Shown: positions 8,880-16,194 of the stretch, one piece after another
How positions within the stretch are numbered: the first letter of the stretch is position 1
Layout: every line of letters begins with the position of its first letter
Assembly (NCBI GenBank): GCA_000949895.1
Contig: JWIT01000013.1
Span: 1 to 64,000, forward strand
Source: Agrobacterium arsenijevicii
Lineage (GTDB): Bacteria > Pseudomonadota > Alphaproteobacteria > Rhizobiales > Rhizobiaceae
Length of the DNA: 64,000 nt
Reading direction: 5' to 3'
The notes under the pieces: generated by a model
The model's input: the letters and a program-made list of their open reading frames with translations, nothing else
The model's database searches: none
What the model was told of the DNA's origin: nothing
Position numbers and translations under genes: made by a program

Positions 8880-9944
8880 ATGGGCTCAAGCAACGAGACA
8901 ATGTCGCCATGGTGGACGCCCGACGTCCATGCCGACCGCCGCGCTTTTCTGCTTGGACGCAACGCGATCCAGTCGGAATTTCGCAGCTATTTTACGCGCG
9001 CGGATTTTCTCGAGGTCGACACCTCCACATTGCAGATTTCCCCCGGCAACGAGGCGCATCTGCACGCCTTCGCCACCAAGGGCCTGACGCCAGCCGGCGA
9101 CGCCGCGCCGCTCTATCTCCACACCTCTCCCGAATTTGCCTGCAAGAAGCTGCTCGCAGCCGGTGAAGAGCGTATTTTCTGTTTCGCGCATGTTTACCGA
9201 AACCGGGAAAGAGGTCCGCTGCACCACCCGGAATTCACCATGCTGGAATGGTACAGGGTTGGCGAAACCTACGAGACCCTGATGAAGGACAGCGCCAATC
9301 TTCTGGCGCTGGCGGCTGAAACCGCCAAGACGAAGAATTTCACCTATCGTGGCCGCAGCGTCGATCCGTTCCTCGAACCCGAACGTCTGAGCGTCGCCGA
9401 AGCCTTCGAGCGTTATGCGGAAATTGACCTTCTGGCGACCATTGACCGAAACGGTGAAACGGACGAGCGGCACCTTGCAGCCAGCCTCACCAATGCCGGC
9501 ATTCGCGTGGCCGATGACGATACCTGGGCGGATATGTTCAGCCGCGTCATCGTCGAGCGGGTGGAGCCGGAACTGGGCTTCGGCCGGGCCACCATCCTCG
9601 ATGAATATCCCACCAGCGAAGCAGCCCTTGCCCGCAAGTCGCCGAAGGATGCGCGGGTGGCGGAACGTTTCGAGCTTTATGCCTGCGGCGTGGAACTCGC
9701 CAATGCCTTCGGCGAATTGACCGATGCCGCCGAACAGAGACGACGCTTCGAAATGGAAATGGCCGAGAAACAGCGAGTTTACGGCGAGACCTATCCACTG
9801 GACGAGGATTTTCTGGCAGCACTGGCGATCATGCCATCGGCAAGCGGCATAGCCCTCGGCTTCGACCGGCTGGTCATGCTGGCAACCGGGGCTCCCCGCA
9901 TCGATCTCGTCATGTGGGCACCCGTCGCGGAATATGGACGATGA
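8880..9944 (+). CDS. epmA: EF-P--(R)-beta-lysine ligase, class II LysRS-like
   Basis: A free-standing paralogue of the lysyl-tRNA synthetase catalytic core that ligates beta-lysine to EF-P Lys34. It has 354 residues and lacks the tRNA anticodon-binding domain. Visible class II motifs are motif 1 around FRSYFTRADFLEVDT, motif 2 at FCFAHVYRNRERG with HHPEFTMLEWY, and motif 3 at GIALGFDRLVML near the C-terminus. The ATG at 8880 is chosen because an upstream GTG at 8772 lies inside the palindromic repeat and would add residues absent from the family. It overlaps epmB by the 4-nt ATGA. Confidence 0.93.
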   Translation: MGSSNETMSPWWTPDVHADRRAFLLGRNAIQSEFRSYFTRADFLEVDTSTLQISPGNEAHLHAFATKGLTPAGDAAPLYLHTSPEFACKKLLAAGEERIFCFAHVYRNRERGPLHHPEFTMLEWYRVGETYETLMKDSANLLALAAETAKTKNFTYRGRSVDPFLEPERLSVAEAFERYAEIDLLATIDRNGETDERHLAASLTNAGIRVADDDTWADMFSRVIVERVEPELGFGRATILDEYPTSEAALARKSPKDARVAERFELYACGVELANAFGELTDAAEQRRRFEMEMAEKQRVYGETYPLDEDFLAALAIMPSASGIALGFDRLVMLATGAPRIDLVMWAPVAEYGR

Positions 9945-11005
9945 CGAGACTTGAAACCATCAAGACGCCCGAAGCGCTTCTCGAAGCGGGGCTGATCAAG
10001 ACCGAAGCACTCGAGGGCCTGCGTGCGGTGACGCAACGTTACGCGCTTGCCATCACGCCGACGATTGCCAATCTCGTGGACGACAGCGATCCGCACGACC
10101 CCATTGCCCGGCAGTTCGTGCCGGACCTCGCCGAGCTCGTCCATCTTGCCGAAGAGCGGGACGATCCGATCGGCGATGAGGCCCACAGCCCCGTGCATGG
10201 CATCGTTCACCGTTATCCGGACCGGGTGCTCCTGAAGGCGGTGCATGTCTGCCCGGTTTATTGCCGCTTCTGTTTCCGCCGCGAGATGGTCGGGCCCCAG
10301 GGCAACGGCATGATGAGCCCGGAAGAGCTCGACGCTGCATTCGACTACATAAAAGCCAACCCGGCCATCTGGGAGGTTATCCTCACCGGCGGCGATCCGC
10401 TGGTGCTCTCGGCGCGGCGATTGTCCGACCTGATGAAGCGACTGAAAGACATACCGCACGTCAAGATCGTCCGCTTCCACACCCGCGTGCCGGTCGTTGA
10501 TCCCGATCGTATCGACGGAGCGTTGATCGAGGCGCTGAAGGCCAGCGGCAAGACCACCTATGTCGCCCTGCACGCCAATCACGCCCGCGAACTCGGGCAA
10601 GCAGCCAGAAGCGCCTGCGCGCGGTTGATCGATGCCGGTATCGCCATGGTCAGCCAGACCGTGCTTCTAAAGGGTATCAACGATGATCCGGCAATTCTCG
10701 CCGAGCTGATGCGCGCTTTTGTCGAGAACCGTATCAAGCCCTATTACCTGCACCACCCCGATCTTGCACCGGGCACCAGCCATCTTCGGCTGACGATAGA
10801 AGAAGGCCAGCGAATCGTCTCGGCCTTGCGGGGACATGTCTCCGGTCTCTGCCAGCCGACCTATGTTCTCGACATCCCCGGCGGTCACGGCAAGGCCACT
10901 ATCGGCCCAAATGCGGCCGAAAAAACCCGCGATGGCTGCTACTCCGTCTCCGACTTCAACGGAAACGATCATATTTATCCGCCGCCGGCATCCGGCAGCG
11001 ATTAA
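9941..11005 (+). CDS. epmB: EF-P beta-lysylation protein, lysine 2,3-aminomutase-like radical SAM enzyme
   Basis: Converts L-lysine to (R)-beta-lysine for EF-P modification. The radical-SAM motif is HVCPVYCRFCF (CxxxCxxC) near residue 105, and GGDPLVLS near 150 and the PLP/lysine-binding C-terminal region (KPYYLHHPDLAPGT near 265) match the aminomutase family. The length is 354 aa. Its ATG overlaps the epmA stop (ATGA), implying translational coupling. An intrinsic terminator follows. I see no epmC (hydroxylase) nearby. Confidence 0.93.
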   Translation: MTRLETIKTPEALLEAGLIKTEALEGLRAVTQRYALAITPTIANLVDDSDPHDPIARQFVPDLAELVHLAEERDDPIGDEAHSPVHGIVHRYPDRVLLKAVHVCPVYCRFCFRREMVGPQGNGMMSPEELDAAFDYIKANPAIWEVILTGGDPLVLSARRLSDLMKRLKDIPHVKIVRFHTRVPVVDPDRIDGALIEALKASGKTTYVALHANHARELGQAARSACARLIDAGIAMVSQTVLLKGINDDPAILAELMRAFVENRIKPYYLHHPDLAPGTSHLRLTIEEGQRIVSALRGHVSGLCQPTYVLDIPGGHGKATIGPNAAEKTRDGCYSVSDFNGNDHIYPPPASGSD

Positions 11006-11015
11006 AAAAAGCATA

Positions 11016-11043
11016 AAAAGCCCGCTGTGCCGGGCTTTTGAAA
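11016..11043 (+). terminator. Intrinsic terminator of epmAB
   Basis: A 9-bp perfect stem (arms AAAAGCCCG and CGGGCTTTT, 11016-11024 and 11031-11039) with a 6-nt loop, 10 nt after the epmB stop. Confidence 0.8.
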
Positions 11044-11217
11044 TTGGCGTCGAACGAAAACAAAAATTTCACATTTCCGCCCCTCTCCTGTCATCATAAA
11101 GAAAAATATTCTACCTATAACAATCAGCATTGATTTTAGTGCTGGTCTGGATTATCAGTGTGGAACTGGAGAACGAGTCTCCTGATTCTGGGCCAACACC
11201 AATACAGGGAGTGTGTC

Positions 11218-11310
11218 ATGTCAAAACATATCAACATCAACGCAATCCTTGGTCTTGAGTCCTGGAATGCTGGATTTAAATCCACGTGTTCCCGCTGCTG
11301 TCGAATGTGA
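11218..11310 (+). CDS. Candidate small leader ORF, 30 aa, Cys-containing C-terminus
   Basis: A short ORF starting ATG with AGGGAG 6 nt upstream, which is close to ideal. The 30-residue product ends STCSRCCRM, with three Cys codons within seven residues. Its last codons contain CCCGCT (11291-11296) and GTCGAA (11300-11305). These are complementary to AGCGGG (11369-11374) and TTCGAC (11340-11345), and the downstream arm overlaps the ribosome-binding site of the next small gene. I do not recognise the peptide. Whether it is made, and whether it regulates, is inference. Confidence 0.4.
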   Translation: MSKHININAILGLESWNAGFKSTCSRCCRM

Positions 11311-11382
11311 CCTGACGGTCTCAATTTTCTGAAAATCAGTTCGACAACATGCTGTGTTAGTTAGCCACAGCGGGAGTATATT

Positions 11383-11571
11383 ATGCAAAAGCAAGTTATT
11401 GAATTCGCTGGCGAACCCGTCGGCATCGTCATACCGGACAACGACCGGCTGAAGTTCATCGCGGTGAAGTTCCACGTTCATGACCTGGACGAACAGAAGT
11501 TCGACAGCGCCGACGACGTGCGGATTGCAATTCGCGATCTCGTGCGCAACCGGAATCTGGCCGCGGCCTGA
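11383..11571 (+). CDS. Conserved-looking small protein, 62 aa, function unknown
   Basis: A small acidic protein starting MQKQVIEFAGEPVG, with a beta-rich N-terminal half (VGIVIPDNDRLKFIAVKFHV) and a helical C-terminal half (DDVRIAIRDLVRN). It has no signal peptide or membrane segment. The start ATG has GGGAG 6 nt upstream; part of that site can pair with the end of the upstream leader ORF. A strong terminator follows at about 11613-11668. I do not recognise a named family. Coding likelihood is good because of start signals, terminator and ordinary codon use. Confidence 0.6.
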   Translation: MQKQVIEFAGEPVGIVIPDNDRLKFIAVKFHVHDLDEQKFDSADDVRIAIRDLVRNRNLAAA

Positions 11572-11612
11572 TGCGGGAAACCCGCCACCCGATCACAGCC
11601 TCGTCCATGTCA

Positions 11613-11668
11613 AAAACAAAGCGCGCCAAATATCGTTTCCCGAACACCGGGCCGATGGCGCGCTTTTC
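11613..11668. terminator. Bidirectional terminator between convergent small genes
   Basis: An 11-bp stem (AAAGCGCGCCA at 11618-11628 and TGGCGCGCTTT at 11656-11666) encloses a smaller CCCG/CGGG hairpin. A T-run follows on the plus strand and an A-run precedes it, giving a T-tail on the minus strand. It suits both the 62-aa gene and the RAM-domain gene converging on it. The rest of the 11572-11830 gap shows no gene. Confidence 0.65.
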
Positions 11669-11830
11669 TCTTGCCTGACAATCCATCTGCCAACGCGGCC
11701 CGAGCCATTCGGGACGGATCAAAACGCTCTCATACGTTGAGAAGAAAAGCGCCTCCAAAGCACCCGCTCCCCAACCACCAAACAAGATGTCTCGATTGGC
11801 CGGAAGCGCGATCAAAACCGCGAAGGCGTA

Positions 11831-12067
11831 TCAGAACGCGGTAAAGGTCAGCGTCGTCAGCGAGCGGACGATGCCCGGAATATTGACGATGTTCTGGTTG
11901 ATGAACTTGCCGATATCCTCTTCCTGCGGAAGATAGATCTTCAGCATCAGGTCATATTCGCCGCTGGTGGAATAAAGCTCCGAAACCAGTTCGGTTTTAT
12001 AGATGGCGTCGGCGACATCATAGGTCTTGCCGGGTTCGCATTGAAGCTGAACAAAAATGGGCTTCAC
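11831..12067 (-). CDS. Stand-alone RAM-domain protein (Lrp/AsnC effector-binding domain only)
   Basis: A 78-residue protein equal to the C-terminal RAM domain of Lrp/AsnC regulators, with no helix-turn-helix. The fold signature is a repeated beta-alpha-beta: KPIFVQLQCEPGKTYDVADAIY, SGEYDLMLKIYLP, then FINQNIVNIPGIVRS. The GTG at 12067 is chosen because GGGAG sits 6 nt upstream. The ATG at 12073 would have no spacing from that site, and the GTG at 12112 has no site at all. Such proteins may bind amino acids and hetero-oligomerise with full-length Lrp proteins. Direct DNA binding is unlikely. Confidence 0.8.
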   Translation of the reverse strand: MKPIFVQLQCEPGKTYDVADAIYKTELVSELYSTSGEYDLMLKIYLPQEEDIGKFINQNIVNIPGIVRSLTTLTFTAF

Positions 12068-12142
12068 GGACATCTCCCGTATTGGAACTTTCGGTGTGTG
12101 GCTTTCCGCCACACGTCATGGCGCACTATTGGCTTAGCCGCG

Positions 12143-12160
12143 CCGGTCTTGCAAGACCGG
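12143..12160. promoter_or_regulatory. 18-bp perfect palindrome upstream of the RAM-domain gene
   Basis: The half-sites CCGGTCTTG and CAAGACCGG abut directly. It lies 8 nt past the LysR stop and 75 nt before the RAM-domain start, both on the minus strand. It could be an operator. As a hairpin it lacks a T-tail, so termination is less likely. Confidence 0.45.
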
Positions 12161-12168
12161 CAACTGGT

Positions 12169-13095
12169 TTACGCCGAAAACTCTTCCCCGTTGCCACCTG
12201 TTCCGATAGCGGCCTCAGAAACGATCCAGCTTCGGAAACTTTCAAGCGGAGCGTAACCGGCTCGATCAGGCATGCAGGCAAGATAATAGGCCTCCTCGCT
12301 CTCCACTTCGCCCGTAACCGCCGCGACAAGACGGCCGCTTCGCAACTCCTCCTCGATCATGAAGGAAGGAATGAGCGATGCCCCAACTCCGGCGCTCGCC
12401 GCCTCGGCAATCGTCGTGAACTGATCGAAAAGCATGCCGTGTACGTTGTCGAATTGAACATCATGGCTGCGAAACCACTGTTCCCAGGCATCCGGCCGGG
12501 TCGTCATGTGCAGCAGCGGCACATGCAGCAGATCGCCCGGTTGCGAAAGCCCGTAGCGCTCTTTGAAAACCGGACTGCACACCGGAATGACTTTTTCATG
12601 CATCAGAAACACAAGCTCGGTGCCCGGCCAATGCGGCAAACCGAAGTGGATCGCCGCATCGACCGTATCGGTGCGGAAATCGAACAGCGACGAGCGAGTT
12701 AGAAGATTGACCGAAATACCCGGATGACGGGCGATGAAATCGGGAAGGCGCGGCACAAGCCAGCGCGTGCCGAAGCTTGGCAGAACACCGAGATTGAGCG
12801 TGCCGCCATCCGGATTGGCGCGCAGATTGAGCGACGCCGTAGAGATGCGCCGCAGGGCCTCGCGGATTTCCCGCGCATAGCCCTCCCCCGCCAGGGTTAG
12901 CCGGATCGTCTGCCGCTCGCGCAGAAACAGCGCCACACCGAGTTGCTCCTCAAGCGCAAGGATCTGCCGGCTGACCGCGCCCTGCGTCAGGCCAAGTTCC
13001 CGCGCCGCAGCGGTGACGCTGCCCGTGCGCGACGCGGCTTCGAAAGCTGCAAGCAGCGACAGCGACGGTAAAAAACGGCGCGGCGGCAGAACCAT
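12169..13095 (-). CDS. LysR-family regulator (GcvA-like)
   Basis: A 308-residue LysR-type transcription factor. The N-terminal winged HTH is at residues 8-67 (LSLLAAFEAASRTGSVTAAARELGLTQ in two parts, then GAVSRQILALEEQLG). It is followed by the linker helix and a periplasmic-binding-like effector domain (about 95-300). The N-terminal RRFLPSLSLLAAFEAA is GcvA-like. It is divergent from a FAD amine oxidase with 130 nt between, the usual arrangement for a LysR regulator and its target. Effector unknown; an amine or amino acid is plausible from the neighbour. Confidence 0.88.
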   Translation of the reverse strand: MVLPPRRFLPSLSLLAAFEAASRTGSVTAAARELGLTQGAVSRQILALEEQLGVALFLRERQTIRLTLAGEGYAREIREALRRISTASLNLRANPDGGTLNLGVLPSFGTRWLVPRLPDFIARHPGISVNLLTRSSLFDFRTDTVDAAIHFGLPHWPGTELVFLMHEKVIPVCSPVFKERYGLSQPGDLLHVPLLHMTTRPDAWEQWFRSHDVQFDNVHGMLFDQFTTIAEAASAGVGASLIPSFMIEEELRSGRLVAAVTGEVESEEAYYLACMPDRAGYAPLESFRSWIVSEAAIGTGGNGEEFSA

Positions 13096-13110
13096 ATTCC
13101 CTCACGGAAT
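13096..13110. promoter_or_regulatory. LysR-type T-N11-A dyad next to the LysR start codon
   Basis: An inverted repeat ATTCC-N5-GGAAT of the T-N11-A type abuts the LysR start codon in the LysR/oxidase intergenic region. It would suit autoregulation; binding is inferred. Confidence 0.4.
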
Positions 13111-13225
13111 GAACTCTTGACGATATGTCGATATTCAACAGGCGAGACCGCTTGTAAAGTCTCATAAACAAGGGCTTGTCACCCATACGGAAAACAAATG
13201 AACTTGCCCGGAACATGGTGGAACG

Positions 13226-14509
13226 ATGTATAACGACCCCCGCTCGCACGGCCTCTGGGAAAAGACCGCGCCGCAGCCGCCCGCAACGCCTGCACTGCAG
13301 GGTGATGTTGTTGCCGATGTGGTGATTGTCGGCGGCGGTTTTACCGGGCAATCCGCGGCGCTTCATCTTGCTGAAAAGGGCATGGACGTCGTCCTTCTCG
13401 AAGCCAGGGAAATCGGCTTCGGTGGTGCCGGCCGCAATGTCGGCCTCATCAATGGCGGCATGTGGGTCATGCCGAAGGAGTTGCCCGGCGTACTGGGCGA
13501 GACTTACGGCGAACGGCTTCTCGACCTTCTGGGTAATGCCCCACTTCTCGTGCGCGAACTGGTGGAAAAACACGAGATCCCCTGCGAGATCGAAAAAAAC
13601 GGCACGCTGCATTGCGCCGTCGGGGAAAAGGGACTCGCCGAAATCCGTGAGCGCTGCGAACAATGGGCTGCAAGGGGTGCCCCCGTCCGCGTTCTCGATG
13701 CCGTTGAAACGGCAAGACGCATCGGTAGCACCGGCTATTCCGGTGCACTTTTCGATACGCGCGCCGGTACGCTTCAGCCGCTTGCATATGTTCGTGGTCT
13801 GGCTGCCACCGCGCAAAAGGCAGGAGCACGGCTGCACACCGCCAGCCCCGTAGTGTCGACCGAACGCAGCGGCAGAAAATGGGTGGTAAAAACGCCGCAG
13901 GGATCGGTGACCGCCAACTGGATCGTCGTCGCCACCGAAGCCTACAGCACCGGGCCGTGGCAGATCGTCCGCGACGAACAGACCTACCTGCCCTACTTCA
14001 ACTTCGCGACAAGACCGCTTAGCGACAATCTGCAAAAGAGTATCCTGCCGGGCCGAGAAGGTTGCTGGGATACGAAGGAAATCCTCTCCTCGTTCCGCAT
14101 GGACAAAGCTGGCCGGCTGGTCTTCGGCAGCGTCGGTGCCTTGCGCGGCACGGGTGCCGCCATTCACCGGGCCTGGGCGAAACGGTCGCTGAAGCGGCTT
14201 TTCCCGCAGCTTGGCGAGACGGAATTCGAATGCGAATGGTACGGCCAGATCGGCATGACGGACAATGCCGTGCCGCGCTTCCATAAATTCGCGGAAAATG
14301 TTGTCGGCTTTTCCGGGTATAATGGCCGCGGCATCGCGCCCGGTACTGCCTTCGGCAAGGTGATTGCGCAGCATATTCTCGGTGATATCGCCGAAAACGA
14401 ACTGCCTCTTCCCGTGACAGAACCAAAAGCGCAGGCCTTCCGGGCAGTGAAGGAAGCCTATTACGAGGCGGGCGCACAGATCGCCCATTTCGCCGGTGAA
14501 CGCTTCTGA
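13226..14509 (+). CDS. FAD-dependent amine/amino acid oxidase (DAO superfamily, PuuB-like)
   Basis: A 427-residue flavoprotein oxidase or dehydrogenase. The dinucleotide-binding motif VVIVGGGFTGQSAALHLAEKG lies at about residues 33-52, followed by the VVLLEA strand end. The second FAD segment GARLHTASPV sits near residue 205, and the C-terminal GYNGRGIAPGTAFGK near 370 is typical of DAO proteins. The N-terminal SHGLWEKTA resembles gamma-glutamylputrescine oxidase and related enzymes. It may oxidise a secondary amine or polyamine derivative; the exact substrate is not readable. It is divergent from the LysR gene and ends at a good terminator. Confidence 0.85.
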   Translation: MYNDPRSHGLWEKTAPQPPATPALQGDVVADVVIVGGGFTGQSAALHLAEKGMDVVLLEAREIGFGGAGRNVGLINGGMWVMPKELPGVLGETYGERLLDLLGNAPLLVRELVEKHEIPCEIEKNGTLHCAVGEKGLAEIRERCEQWAARGAPVRVLDAVETARRIGSTGYSGALFDTRAGTLQPLAYVRGLAATAQKAGARLHTASPVVSTERSGRKWVVKTPQGSVTANWIVVATEAYSTGPWQIVRDEQTYLPYFNFATRPLSDNLQKSILPGREGCWDTKEILSSFRMDKAGRLVFGSVGALRGTGAAIHRAWAKRSLKRLFPQLGETEFECEWYGQIGMTDNAVPRFHKFAENVVGFSGYNGRGIAPGTAFGKVIAQHILGDIAENELPLPVTEPKAQAFRAVKEAYYEAGAQIAHFAGERF

Positions 14510-14520
14510 TCAACAGGCCG

Positions 14521-14547
14521 AAAGCCGCCGGTCACGGCGGCTTTTTT
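14521..14547 (+). terminator. Intrinsic terminator of the FAD oxidase gene
   Basis: A 10-bp stem (AAAGCCGCCG with CGGCGGCTTT), GTCA loop and run of six T, 11 nt after the stop codon. Confidence 0.85.
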
Positions 14548-14554
14548 AAGCGGC

Positions 14555-14582
14555 ATCGATATATTCTTGAAAATATAATGAT
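14555..14582. promoter_or_regulatory. ModE-like box 1 upstream of modA
   Basis: A dyad with two 12-nt half-sites around a 4-nt centre: ATCGATATATTC and, read on the other strand, ATCATTATATTT. It fits the TATAT-rich palindrome bound by ModE. Confidence 0.65.
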
Positions 14583-14596
14583 TGCCCTATAGGCCT

Positions 14597-14624
14597 ATCG
14601 ATATATTCATCAGGATATCTCGAA
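14597..14624. promoter_or_regulatory. ModE-like box 2 upstream of modA
   Basis: The same 12-4-12 layout as box 1, with an identical left half-site (ATCGATATATTC) and an imperfect right half-site. Centres of the two boxes are 42 bp apart, about four helical turns. Box 2 ends 15 nt before the modA start, just in front of its ribosome-binding site. Confidence 0.6.
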
Positions 14625-14639
14625 CCGAGGGAACACACC

Positions 14640-15431
14640 ATGAGACACTTACGCCGCACCTTCTTCAAAACCATCGCCGCAGCAACATCCTTCTGGGTGG
14701 CGGCGTCCTTTGCGGTGGTTCCCGCCCATGCCGCCGAAAAAGTCACGGTGTTTGCCGCCGCGAGCATGAAAAACGCACTTGATGCGATCAATGCCGAATG
14801 GGCGAAGGAAAGCGGCAATGAAGCGACCGTGTCCTATGCCGCAAGCTCCGCGCTCGCCAAGCAGATCGAGCAGGGTGCACCGGCGGATATCTTCATTTCC
14901 GCCGACCTCGCATGGATGGATTACGTCGCCGAAAAGAAGCTGATCAACGTCGAAAGCCGCTCCAATCTTCTCGGCAACCGCATCGTTCTCGTCGCCCCGG
15001 CCGACAAGGCCAAGCCGGTCGATATCAAAAGGGACTTCGATCTCGCCGGACTGGTGGGCGATGGTCGACTGGCCATGGGTGCGGTCGATTCCGTTCCGGC
15101 GGGTAAATACGGCAAGGCTGCGCTGGAAAAACTCGGCGTCTGGTCCTCGGTGGAGAAGAAAGTCGCCGGCGCGGAAAGCGTGCGCGCAGCGCTGCTGCTC
15201 GTGTCACGCGGCGAAGCGCCCTATGGCATCGTCTACCAGACCGATGCAGCCGCCGATCCGGGCGTGAAGATCGTCGGCACCTTCCCGGAAGACAGCCATC
15301 CGCCGATCATCTATCCCGTCGCCATTCTTTCGGAAGCAAAATCTCCGGCGGCAAAATCCTATCTGGATTTCCTGAAGTCCACGAAGGCTACGCCCTTCTT
15401 CGAAAAGCAAGGCTTTACCGTTTTGCAATAA
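14640..15431 (+). CDS. modA: Molybdate-binding periplasmic protein
   Basis: The extracytoplasmic binding protein of the molybdate ABC importer. The 263-residue precursor has a signal peptide with cleavage after AHA near residue 33, then the ModA start AEKVTVFAAASMKNAL with the oxyanion-binding serine region. Further motifs are VSYAASSALAKQIEQGAPADIF near 65 (anion-binding serines) and VPAGKYGKAALEKLG near 155. GAGGG lies 9 nt before the ATG. Two ModE-like boxes precede it, so repression when molybdenum is sufficient is expected. A strong stem-loop separates it from modB. Confidence 0.95.
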   Translation: MRHLRRTFFKTIAAATSFWVAASFAVVPAHAAEKVTVFAAASMKNALDAINAEWAKESGNEATVSYAASSALAKQIEQGAPADIFISADLAWMDYVAEKKLINVESRSNLLGNRIVLVAPADKAKPVDIKRDFDLAGLVGDGRLAMGAVDSVPAGKYGKAALEKLGVWSSVEKKVAGAESVRAALLLVSRGEAPYGIVYQTDAAADPGVKIVGTFPEDSHPPIIYPVAILSEAKSPAAKSYLDFLKSTKATPFFEKQGFTVLQ

Positions 15432-15440
15432 ACTGCGTTT

Positions 15441-15467
15441 CGCGGCCCCATCCCGTATGGGGCCGCG
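15441..15467 (+). repeat. Intercistronic hairpin between modA and modB
   Basis: An 11-bp perfect GC-rich stem (15441-15451 with 15457-15467) and 5-nt loop without a T-run. Such hairpins after binding-protein genes usually protect the upstream mRNA or cause partial termination, giving more binding protein than permease. Confidence 0.6.
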
Positions 15468-15486
15468 AGAGATGACGATATAGGAT

Positions 15487-16194
15487 ATGGCTTTGCATTG
15501 GTGGACACTCAGCCCTGAAGAATGGACGGCGATCAGGCTCAGCCTGTGGGTGTCCTCCATCGCCATGTTCGCCAGCCTGCCTTTCGGCATTGCGGTAGCC
15601 GTGGCGCTGGCGCGGGGCCACTTCTGGGGCAAGTCGCTGCTCAATGGCATCGTCCACCTGCCGCTCATTCTGCCGCCCGTCGTCACCGGCTTTCTATTGC
15701 TCGTCCTCTTCGGTCGCCGGGGCGCTATCGGCCAATTTCTCGATAGCTGGTTCGGCATCGTCTTTTCCTTCCGCTGGACAGGGGCGGCGCTCGCCTGCGC
15801 CGTCATGGCCTTTCCGCTGATGGTCCGCTCCATCCGCCTCTCCATCGAAGCGGTGGACCGAAAACTGGAAGAGGCGGCCGGAACATTGGGGGCGAGCCCG
15901 TTCTGGGTGTTCCTCACCGTCACCCTGCCCCTGACCCTGCCCGGCATCATTGCCGGCATGATCCTCGCTTTCGCCAAAGCCATGGGTGAATTCGGCGCGA
16001 CCATCACCTTCGTTTCCAATATTCCGGGCGAGACCCAGACGCTGTCTGCCGCCATCTACACCTTCACGCAGGTTCCGGGCGGCGATGCCGGCGCATTGCG
16101 GCTGACCATCGTTTCCGTCGTGATTTCAATGCTTGCACTACTCGTCTCGGAGTTTCTAGCCCGCATCATCGGAAAACGGGTGAGCATGGAATGA
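15487..16194 (+). CDS. modB: Molybdate ABC transporter permease
   Basis: An inner-membrane permease of 235 residues with about five TM segments. The EAA loop contacting ModC reads [21 protein letters not shown] near residues 130-150, and the C-terminal [21 protein letters not shown] is highly typical of ModB. The TWSPEEW-like amphipathic N-terminus also fits. It overlaps modC by ATGA, so the two are translationally coupled. The ribosome-binding site is weak or very close to the ATG, consistent with the lower dose expected for a permease. Confidence 0.95.
   Translation: MALHWWTLSPEEWTAIRLSLWVSSIAMFASLPFGIAVAVALARGHFWGKSLLNGIVHLPLILPPVVTGFLLLVLFGRRGAIGQFLDSWFGIVFSFRWTGAALACAVMAFPLMVRSIRLSIEAVDRKLEEAAGTLGASPFWVFLTVTLPLTLPGIIAGMILAFAKAMGEFGATITFVSNIPGETQTLSAAIYTFTQVPGGDAGALRLTIVSVVISMLALLVSEFLARIIGKRVSME

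Noticed and set aside
12950..14488. A 512-codon minus-strand open frame opposite the FAD oxidase
   Set aside because: Antisense shadow of a protein with a clear FAD motif; composition is atypical and it runs into the LysR gene.
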